Below are positions 1 to 4,800 of a stretch of 6,818 nt of DNA, piece after piece. The translations under genes and the position numbers were made by a program. The first letter of the stretch is position 1. Every line of letters starts with the position of its first letter. The notes beneath the pieces were generated by a model. The model worked only from the letters and a program-made list of their open reading frames with translations. It had not been told where the DNA came from and ran no database searches. Origin of the DNA: Pseudomonadota bacterium (GTDB lineage Bacteria > Pseudomonadota > Alphaproteobacteria > Sphingomonadales > Sphingomonadaceae); contig JAEVYW010000171.1 in NCBI GenBank assembly GCA_023392555.1, positions 1 to 6,818 of the forward strand. The letters are read 5' to 3'.

Positions 1-38
1 CTCCGGAGCAGCCCAGCCGCGCCAGAGACGGCAGATCA

Positions 39-1142
39 TCAGACGCGCATCGGCATCAGGACGTAGAGCGCGTCGCTCTTGTCATTCTCGCGCAGAAGGG
101 TCGGCGCTGCCGCGTCGGCCAGGTGCACCTCGACCGTGTCGCCGTCGATCTCGCCGAGGATGTCGAGCAGGTAACGGGCGTTGAAGCCGATCTCGATATT
201 TTCCGCCCCGTAGTCCGCAGCGAGCTCTTCGGTTGCCGTTCCGGCCTCGGGCGACGTGACCGACAAAGTGACCTTGTCGCGGTCGACCATCTTTTTGACG
301 GCGCGGGTCTTCTCGCTGGCGATGGTCGACACGCGGTCGACGCCCTGAGCGAAGGTCTTCGGGTCGAGCTTCAACAGCTTGTCGTTCCCCGTCGGAATCA
401 CACGGTTGTAGTCGGGGAAGGTCCCGTCGATCAGCTTGCTGGTCAGGACCGCGCTGCCGAGGCCGAAGCGAACCTTCGTCGACGACATCGAAACTTCGAC
501 CGTGCCTTCGAGCTCTTCGAGGAGCTTGCGAAGCTCGGCGACGCATTTGCGCGGGACAATCACGTCCGGCATTCCGTCGGCGCCGTCGGGCTTCGCAACC
601 GTGACACGTGCGAGGCGGTGGCCATCGGTGGCCGCAGCCTTCAGCTGGTCGTCTGCCACATGCAGGAAGATGCCCATCAGGTAGTAGCGCGTCTCTTCCG
701 TCGAGATGGCGAAGCGCGTCTTGTCGATGATCTGGCGGAGCGTCGCTGCAGGAAGCTCGAAGCGCGTCGGCAGCTCGCCTTCGGCAATGACCGGAAAATC
801 GTCGCGTGGAAGCGTTGAAAGATTGAAACGCGCCCGGCCCGCGGACAGCTGCATCTTGCCCTCGGCGGCATTCAGCTCGACCTGGCTGCCGTCGGGCAGC
901 TTGCGAACGATATCGAAGAGCGTGTGAGCGGAAACCGTCGTCGCGCCAGCCTGATCGACCGTTGCCGGAACGCTTTCATCGACCTGCAGGTCGAGGTCGG
1001 TCGCCATCAAGCGGATCGATCCGTCGTCGCGCGCCTCGATCAGCACGTTCGACAGGATCGGAATGGTGTTCCGGCGTTCCACGACCGACTGGACGTGGCT
1101 CAGGCTCTTGAGGAGTGTCGCCCGTTCAATCGTCGCCTTCAT
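39..1142 (-). CDS. dnaN: DNA polymerase III beta subunit (sliding clamp)
   Basis: This gene encodes the ring-shaped processivity clamp that tethers DNA polymerase III and other repair and replication proteins to DNA in the cytoplasm. The 367-residue product is full length for the family (E. coli is 366). Three clamp folds are expected at roughly residues 1-120, 128-247 and 250-367. The hydrophobic partner-binding cleft can be recognised from TDGHRLA (172-178), FPDYNRVIP (242-250) and the C-terminal VLMPMRV (361-367), which closely matches the E. coli ending VVMPMRL. The ATG at 1140-1142 has a purine-rich GGGGCAAGG stretch just upstream. The upstream neighbour is a fasciclin lipoprotein gene 87 bases away; dnaA and recF, common neighbours elsewhere, are not in the window. 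The product is certain; no truncation or odd residue was seen. Confidence 0.98.
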   Translation of the reverse strand: MKATIERATLLKSLSHVQSVVERRNTIPILSNVLIEARDDGSIRLMATDLDLQVDESVPATVDQAGATTVSAHTLFDIVRKLPDGSQVELNAAEGKMQLSAGRARFNLSTLPRDDFPVIAEGELPTRFELPAATLRQIIDKTRFAISTEETRYYLMGIFLHVADDQLKAAATDGHRLARVTVAKPDGADGMPDVIVPRKCVAELRKLLEELEGTVEVSMSSTKVRFGLGSAVLTSKLIDGTFPDYNRVIPTGNDKLLKLDPKTFAQGVDRVSTIASEKTRAVKKMVDRDKVTLSVTSPEAGTATEELAADYGAENIEIGFNARYLLDILGEIDGDTVEVHLADAAAPTLLRENDKSDALYVLMPMRV

Positions 1143-1182
1143 GCCTTGCCCCTGCCCCCAAACCTGAAGCTTGTCGCTAAGG

Positions 1183-1210
1183 TTTATAGCGAGCGCTTCG
1201 CGGCTTGGAA
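1183..1210 (-). promoter_or_regulatory. Possible housekeeping promoter of dnaN
   Basis: On the minus strand a perfect-looking -10 box TATAAA (1183-1188) lies 16 bases downstream of TTCCAA (1205-1210), which is only a 3/6 match to the sigma70 -35 consensus. Transcription from here would give a leader of about 35 bases before the dnaN ATG. A 6-bp inverted repeat (TCGCTA...TAGCGA, 1174-1179 and 1187-1192) overlaps the -10. The 87-base gap after the fasciclin gene and the vital role of dnaN make a separate promoter reasonable, but the -35 is weak. Confidence 0.35.
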
Positions 1211-1229
1211 GCAGGGAATGCGGCGATAA

Positions 1230-1817
1230 TTACTGTTGTTTCGGTGCGGCCGGTGCTGCCGACGGGGTCAGGACCGCATCGATCGTGTGAACCACGCCGT
1301 TGGAGCGCTTCTGATCCGCTTCGACCACCGTCGCCTTGGTGCCGGCGCCGTCGGTAAGGACGATCTTGCCGCCATCCTTGGTCGCGGTGAGCGTTTCGCC
1401 GCCCATGGTGCCGATAAGGGCCTTGCCCTTGCCGTTGTCGATGGCCTTGCCGAGGTCCTCCGCAAGCACCGTGCCGGGCAGGATGTGATAGGTCAGGATC
1501 CGCGTCAGCTCGGCACGGTTCTGCGGATTGGCGGGGTCCTTGAGGGCGCCCTCGACCTTGCCGAATGCCGCGTCGTTCGGGACCAGAACCGTATACGGGC
1601 CGGGGCCGCCGAGCGTGCCGTCGAGGCCGACGGCCTTCGCCGCCTTGAAGAACTGTCCGTTCTGGTCGAGGCCAGCGGCGATCGTCTCGCCACCGGCTTC
1701 CTTCTGCGCTTCCGCCGACTGGCCGGTGTTCGCCTGATTGGCGTTACCGTCGTTCTTGCCGCAGCCGGCAATCGCCAGCGCAAGCATTGCAGCGGGTGCA
1801 ATGAGTCCAAGCTTCAA
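1230..1817 (-). CDS. Fasciclin (FAS1) domain lipoprotein
   Basis: The product is a small envelope lipoprotein with one FAS1 domain, a fold linked to adhesion and protein-protein contacts; its partner is unknown. With the TTG start at 1815-1817 it has 195 residues: a short signal peptide, a lipobox IAGC (16-19) with Cys19 as the expected lipidated residue, then a polar Asn/Gln/Ala-rich linker to about residue 43. The FAS1 domain covers about 44-184, with the H1-like box TVLVPNDAAF (76-85), the Tyr-His pair (110-111) and the H2-like box GVVHTIDAVLTP (174-185). The tail is Ala/Pro-rich and ends in KQQ. TTG is preferred because GGAGG sits 5 bases upstream and gives a classic MKLGL... lipoprotein start. 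An in-frame ATG at 1827-1829 would add four residues but lacks its own Shine-Dalgarno, and an ATG at 1895 would put a long charged stretch before the signal. Residue 20 (+2) is Gly, so inner-membrane retention by Asp at +2 is not predicted; the mature protein is probably at the outer membrane. Confidence 0.9.
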   Translation of the reverse strand: MKLGLIAPAAMLALAIAGCGKNDGNANQANTGQSAEAQKEAGGETIAAGLDQNGQFFKAAKAVGLDGTLGGPGPYTVLVPNDAAFGKVEGALKDPANPQNRAELTRILTYHILPGTVLAEDLGKAIDNGKGKALIGTMGGETLTATKDGGKIVLTDGAGTKATVVEADQKRSNGVVHTIDAVLTPSAAPAAPKQQ

Positions 1818-1822
1818 GCCAT

Positions 1823-1827
1823 CCTCC
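1823..1827 (-). promoter_or_regulatory. Shine-Dalgarno deciding a TTG start for the FAS1 lipoprotein
   Basis: GGAGG on the minus strand lies 5 bases before TTG (1815-1817). The alternative ATG (1827-1829) overlaps the first base of this box and is preceded only by an A/C-rich stretch with no ribosome-binding site. This favours TTG as the true initiation codon. Confidence 0.6.
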
Positions 1828-1854
1828 ATTGTTTTTGGTTTTCGTTTGGCAGGT

Positions 1855-1887
1855 GAAACGGCCCGGCAACGCATGCCGAGCCGTTTC
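1855..1887 (-). terminator. Strong hairpin between the repeat protein and FAS1 genes
   Basis: An inverted repeat has outer arms gaaacggc (1855-1862) and gccgtttc (1880-1887), one C/A mismatch, inner arms cggca (1864-1868) and tgccg (1874-1878), and a 5-base loop. On the minus strand it begins 20 bases after the stop codon of the tyrosine-repeat protein gene and ends with GTTTC. This fits a transcription terminator or mRNA 3'-end stabiliser of the kind often seen without a long T tract in GC-rich alphaproteobacteria. It lies only about 37 bases before the FAS1 Shine-Dalgarno, so it could also modulate read-through into that gene. Confidence 0.6.
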
Positions 1888-1897
1888 CGATCCATGG

Positions 1898-1918
1898 CTG
1901 CTGAGCCTAGGTCAGCAG
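1898..1918 (-). other. Inverted repeat spanning the stop codon of the repeat protein gene
   Basis: The perfect 7-bp arms ctgctga (1898-1904) and tcagcag (1912-1918) are separated by 7 bases that contain the TAG stop codon (1907-1909, minus strand) within a cctagg palindrome. It lies 10 bases before the larger hairpin at 1855-1887, so the transcript end could fold as two stacked hairpins. The function is not shown by sequence alone. Confidence 0.4.
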
Positions 1919-3412
1919 GGAGGCCACGATCGCAGTGACCAGACGGGTCGTCGGGTCGACCTGATAGACGTTGCCGTTGGCATAACGGTACCAGGCGTCG
2001 TTCGTATCGTAGTAATTGTCCCGATAGGCGTAGGGGACGTTGTACACGTCATAGCCCATCGGAAGAGCCTGTCCGACCGACAGCCCCGGCGACAGCAACG
2101 ACGCGACCGACGTAATCAGCTGCGACTGCGGGTCGACCTGATAGATCGCGCCCGGGGCGTAGCGATAATAATAGTCGTCCGTGTCGTAGTACAGGTCACG
2201 GTACTGGTACGGCACGTTGTAGTAGCTGTAGCTCGCAGGGAGCATCTGCCCGACACCGTAACCGCGATCCAGCAGTGGGATCATGTTGTCGATGTACCCG
2301 TTGTACGGGTCGATCTGGTACACGTACCCGTTCTCGTACCGGTAATCGTAGTACGGATTGTCCTGGTAGAACGGCTGGTAATAGCTCGGAACGTAATAGT
2401 TCGAGTTGTTGAGGTACGGGAACGGCTGACCGATCCCATAGCCGGCGCCGATCAACGGCAGCAGCGAATTCACCAGATTGTTGTCGCGGTCGACGCGATA
2501 GACGTAGCCGTCGCCATAACGATAATAATAATCGTCATTGTCGCGATAGAGATCGCGAAGACCCAGGGGCAGCACGTTCGACCCGTAGATCGAAGGAAGG
2601 GCCGCGCCGACGAACGCCATGTTCCGGTAGTCGCGGTCACGGTCGTTGTAGCCACGCGCCTGGCCAGGAGGGACACAGGCCGGCGACTTCTTGGCTAGGC
2701 CCGGAGGGCAGCCATAAGCGAAGCTGGCAGGGACCCGATCACCGAAGATGCGTTTCCAGCGACGCGCGTCGTCGCGATCGAAGTCGCGACTGCGGTCACC
2801 GAAACGGACGTTGTTGCGGACCTCCACAAAACGGTTCCGCTCACGAGTGTCGAAGCGATTTTCAAACCGCTCCCGGTCACGGCCACGCAGTGCCGCGACG
2901 CGGTTGTCGTTGCCGCGCATCTTGATGCGCTGCTCATTACGATCGCGCCCGCGGAACTGATTGCGCTCGGCGAGACGCTGCATCTGCCGCATTTCCGACT
3001 TGCCGTTGCCGCGCGCCTCGAAGCGCTTACCGCGGTTTTCAACGCGCTGAGCCTTGCCGTGGCCACGCTCCTGGAAGCCGGCGAAGCGCATCGCGCGCTC
3101 ATTGCCACCGCCACGACGTTCCATCTTCATGGCGCGCTGTCCGCCGCCGCGGCGTTCGAACGACGCCTGTGCGCGAGCCTTGCCGCCGCCATGCCGCTCC
3201 ATCTGAAAACGGGCCTGGCTGCCTCCTCCGCCACCACGGCGTTCGAACTTGGCTCCTCCGCCGCCGTGGCCACCGCCACCGCCGCCACGCTGAGCCTGGG
3301 CGGCATGACCGCCGCCGCCCTTACCATTTCCACCGCCGTTGCCCGGCTTTGCACTTGCAGGCATGGCGATCGCCAGCGCCGCGACGCCGGCCGCGAGGAA
3401 GATGTTCCTCAT
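1907..3412 (-). CDS. Secreted Arg/Gly-rich, tyrosine-repeat envelope protein (RcnB-like motif)
   Basis: The function is unknown. The 501-residue product starts at ATG 3410-3412, with AAGGAG (3420-3425) 7 bases upstream; an earlier in-frame ATG at 3457 would bury the signal peptide and lies upstream of the predicted transcript start. A Sec signal peptide occupies residues 1-21, with likely cleavage ASA|KPG. Residues 22-53 are Gly-rich. Residues 55-215 are strongly basic and hold four [FM]-ER-[RH]-GGG units (56, 71, 85, 97). Next comes WKRIFGDRVPASFAYG (219-234) and CPPGLAKK...CVPPGQA (235-252), a two-cysteine segment seen in small exported RcnB/CigR-like proteins of alphaproteobacteria. The C-terminal half (286-501) is four tandem tyrosine-rich repeats. 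There are no clear transmembrane spans after the signal, so a periplasmic, outer-membrane or extracellular site is likely. A typical RcnB protein is far shorter, so this is an enlarged, modular relative at most. An EcfG-type stress promoter lies directly upstream. Confidence 0.85.
   Translation of the reverse strand: MRNIFLAAGVAALAIAMPASAKPGNGGGNGKGGGGHAAQAQRGGGGGGHGGGGAKFERRGGGGGSQARFQMERHGGGKARAQASFERRGGGQRAMKMERRGGGNERAMRFAGFQERGHGKAQRVENRGKRFEARGNGKSEMRQMQRLAERNQFRGRDRNEQRIKMRGNDNRVAALRGRDRERFENRFDTRERNRFVEVRNNVRFGDRSRDFDRDDARRWKRIFGDRVPASFAYGCPPGLAKKSPACVPPGQARGYNDRDRDYRNMAFVGAALPSIYGSNVLPLGLRDLYRDNDDYYYRYGDGYVYRVDRDNNLVNSLLPLIGAGYGIGQPFPYLNNSNYYVPSYYQPFYQDNPYYDYRYENGYVYQIDPYNGYIDNMIPLLDRGYGVGQMLPASYSYYNVPYQYRDLYYDTDDYYYRYAPGAIYQVDPQSQLITSVASLLSPGLSVGQALPMGYDVYNVPYAYRDNYYDTNDAWYRYANGNVYQVDPTTRLVTAIVASLLT
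1910..2557 (-). repeat. Four tandem ~59-residue tyrosine-rich protein repeats
   Basis: Within the secreted protein the units are: unit 1, residues 286-345 (2378-2557); unit 2, 346-404 (2201-2377); unit 3, 405-463 (2024-2200); unit 4, 464-501 (1910-2023), cut short after LL. The shared pattern is RDxYYDxDDYYYRYxxG-x-VYQVDP, then a hydrophobic LVxxixxLL segment, then GYGVGQxLP, then YNVPYxY. Units 1-3 are complete; unit 4 stops after the LLT at the protein end. Divergence between units is substantial, so the duplication is old rather than a recent tandem copy. Confidence 0.85.
3104..3247 (-). repeat. [FM]-ER-[RH]-GGG short repeats in the basic region
   Basis: Four copies of an aromatic or Met residue followed by Glu-Arg-Arg/His-Gly-Gly-Gly occur at residues 56-62, 71-77, 85-91 and 97-103 of the secreted protein, spaced 12-15 residues apart. 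They resemble RGG-type low-complexity sequence. Because the protein has a signal peptide, they would act outside the cytoplasm, for example on anionic polymers or the cell surface, rather than on RNA. Confidence 0.65.
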
Positions 3413-3441
3413 CGCAGATCTCCTTAGCTTTTGCGTGCTCA

Positions 3442-3466
3442 AACGGCCCTCGAACAAGGCCGTTCC
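3442..3466 (-). promoter_or_regulatory. EcfG-type general stress response promoter
   Basis: On the minus strand GGAAC (3462-3466) is followed after exactly 16 bases by CGTT (3442-3445), an exact match to the known EcfG/SigT consensus of alphaproteobacteria (GGAAC-N16-17-CGTT). The predicted transcript start falls near 3435, giving a leader of about 20-25 bases that contains the AAGGAG ribosome-binding site of the secreted repeat protein. The site also forms an inverted repeat (aacggcc 3442-3448, ggccgtt 3458-3464) that coincides with the two promoter elements. The position and spacing fit well; no expression data are available here. Confidence 0.7.
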
Positions 3467-3538
3467 ACACTTGGGTCTGGGATGAGACCTTCTACCGCAC
3501 TGGCCTGAACCTTATATTTCAAGCACTTGCAGGCGAGG

Positions 3539-4753
3539 TTAGGATTTTATGTCGGCTCTCAGACGCTTCGCGGCGAACAGGTAGAAGACAGCGGCGAGCA
3601 GATAAAATGCGAGGCCGTAAAGGATCGAATATCGCAGCGAATCCTCCCCGTGAGCGGCCTTCATCGCGTCCGACATCCAGCCGAGAAAATAGATTCCGAA
3701 GGCTATCCCGATCAGGTTGTTGATGAACAGGAAGCTTGCGGAAGCGGTCGCCCGCATCGACGGCAGAACGATATGCTGGACGGCGGTGATGACTGGCCCA
3801 AGCCAGGCCAGAGCGAGCATCTGGCCGATGGTGAACAGGATCCAGGCAATCGTCAGGTTCGGCGCGAAGAGGCCAAGAGCGAAGGTCGGCGCAGTGATGA
3901 GGAAGCAGACCGCCGGAATCAGCGCATAACCGCCGGGGCGCGACGAGCCGATACGGTCGCCGAACCACCCGCCAAGCCAGGTGCCGAGCGCTCCGCCGAC
4001 GAGGACGATCGAACCGTAGAACCAGCCGACCTGATCGAGCGGTAGGCCGAAGCTGCGATTGAAAAAGCTCGGCAGCCAGAAGATCAGGCCATAGCCGAGG
4101 ATCGAGCCGGAGGCGGCGCCGAACGACAGCAGCCAGAAGCTTGGCGTCCGCGCCAGTGCCTGGAACACGCCCGATGCCGGCGCATCGGCAGGCGGAGCTG
4201 CGTCGAAGCGGCCGCGTTCGGGTTCAGGGATAAGGAACTTGATGAGCAGCGCGGCGGGCAGGCCGATCAGTCCGACGATGACGAACGCGCTGCGCCACGA
4301 CAGATGCGACGCCAGCCAGCCGCCGAAAAACACGCCCAGGGCCGAGCCGATCGGAATGCCAAGCGAGTAGAACGCCAGCGCTCGCGAGCGCTTTTCGCGC
4401 GGGAAATAGTCGGAGATCAGAGAATAGGACGGGGCGATGCCGCCCGCTTCGCCGACCGCGACGCCCATGCGGGCGATGACCAGCTGCGAATAGCCCTGGA
4501 CCATCCCGCACGCCGCGGTGAACAGGCTCCACATCGCCACGGCTGCAGAGATGATCGTCACGCGGCTCTTGCGGTCGGCAAGCCAGGCGATCGGGATCGC
4601 GATCACCGCATAGAAGATGCCGAACGCGACGCCGAGCGTGCTCAGCGCGGTGTCGGAGAGGTTGAATTCCGTCCGGATCGGCACGGCGAGGACACCGATG
4701 ATGTTCCGGTCGATGAAGTTGAAGATGTAGGCGAACAAAAGGAGCAGGAGCAC
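3539..4753 (-). CDS. MFS transporter, Spinster-like family
   Basis: The product is an inner-membrane secondary transporter of the major facilitator superfamily; its substrate cannot be told from the sequence. The 404 residues show about 12 hydrophobic spans: roughly 1-14, 36-57, 64-85, 88-107, 124-145, 156-176, then 203-224, 243-263, 276-297, 300-322, 335-358 and 375-396. A polar linker at about 177-201 joins the two halves. Family marks are FNFIDRN (11-17) in span 1, WLADRKSR (57-64) in the loop between spans 2 and 3, and RMGVAVGEAG (95-104) followed by DYFPREKRSRA (115-125). The only usual in-frame start is GTG at 4751-4753, which leaves almost no residues before span 1 and has at best a weak CGGA ribosome site. 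A strong Shine-Dalgarno plus ATG-ATG at 4780-4797 is out of frame by one base, so the N-terminus is uncertain. It follows the TonB-dependent receptor closely and probably shares its transcript. Confidence 0.88.
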   Translation of the reverse strand: MLLLLLFAYIFNFIDRNIIGVLAVPIRTEFNLSDTALSTLGVAFGIFYAVIAIPIAWLADRKSRVTIISAAVAMWSLFTAACGMVQGYSQLVIARMGVAVGEAGGIAPSYSLISDYFPREKRSRALAFYSLGIPIGSALGVFFGGWLASHLSWRSAFVIVGLIGLPAALLIKFLIPEPERGRFDAAPPADAPASGVFQALARTPSFWLLSFGAASGSILGYGLIFWLPSFFNRSFGLPLDQVGWFYGSIVLVGGALGTWLGGWFGDRIGSSRPGGYALIPAVCFLITAPTFALGLFAPNLTIAWILFTIGQMLALAWLGPVITAVQHIVLPSMRATASASFLFINNLIGIAFGIYFLGWMSDAMKAAHGEDSLRYSILYGLAFYLLAAVFYLFAAKRLRADIKS

Positions 4754-4780
4754 GCGTGTCCGAAGCGCGCGTGCTCCTGC
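4744..4780 (-). terminator. Strong hairpin with C(UUCG)G loop at the receptor/permease junction
   Basis: The perfect 13-bp arms gcaggagcacgcg (4744-4756) and cgcgtgctcctgc (4768-4780) are separated by 11 bases. In the minus-strand RNA the loop reads C(UUCG)G, an extra-stable tetraloop, and the hairpin is followed by UCCUUUUGUUC. It begins 20 bases past the receptor stop codon. These are the marks of an intrinsic terminator, but it covers the start region of the MFS gene: the ATG-ATG is at its 5' edge and the GTG is inside its 3' arm. It may therefore be a partial terminator or attenuator that lowers permease expression relative to the receptor, or a translation-blocking structure. Confidence 0.7.
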
Positions 4781-4797
4781 ATCATTGGCGTCTTCCT
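4780..4797 (-). promoter_or_regulatory. Ribosome-binding site and ATG-ATG out of frame with the MFS gene
   Basis: AGGAAG (4792-4797) lies 6 bases before ATG (4783-4785) and a second ATG (4780-4782), which would be an ideal start just 15 bases after the receptor stop codon. The frame it opens reads MMQEHARFG and then leaves the transporter frame; one extra base in about 4754-4762 would join it to TRVLLLLLFAYIF. This suggests either a true N-terminus hidden by a one-base error or mutation, or a decoy start. Confidence 0.5.
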
Positions 4798-4800
4798 GCC

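Noticed and set aside
1..8. 8-bp palindrome CTCCGGAG at the window edge
   Set aside because: Too short and too common in GC-rich DNA to mean anything without the flanking sequence.
123..818. Plus-strand open frame of 231 codons
   Set aside because: It is fully antisense to dnaN, whose identity is certain; the frame is open because of GC-rich codon bias.
1236..1856. Plus-strand open frame of 206 codons
   Set aside because: It is antisense to the FAS1 lipoprotein gene, which has a lipobox and all expected domain boxes.
1829..2698. Long plus-strand open frame (289 codons) rich in Val and Ile, looking like a membrane protein
   Set aside because: It lies opposite the tyrosine-repeat protein. 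Its Val/Ile richness is simply the reverse complement of Tyr and Asp codons, it has no clear ribosome site, and the minus-strand gene has a signal peptide, repeats and promoter.
3431..3464. Inverted repeat aacggcc...ggccgtt as a terminator of the MFS gene
   Set aside because: There is no T tract, and its arms coincide with the GGAAC and CGTT elements at the right spacing, so a promoter explains it better; a dual role cannot be excluded.
3473..3490. Small hairpin (ggtct...agacc) 50 bases after the MFS stop codon
   Set aside because: Only five base pairs plus one G-U pair and no T tract; too weak to call a terminator.
3169..3723. Plus-strand open frame of 184 codons rich in Arg and His
   Set aside because: It runs across the start of the secreted protein, its promoter and the end of the MFS gene on the other strand, with no family resemblance or start signal.
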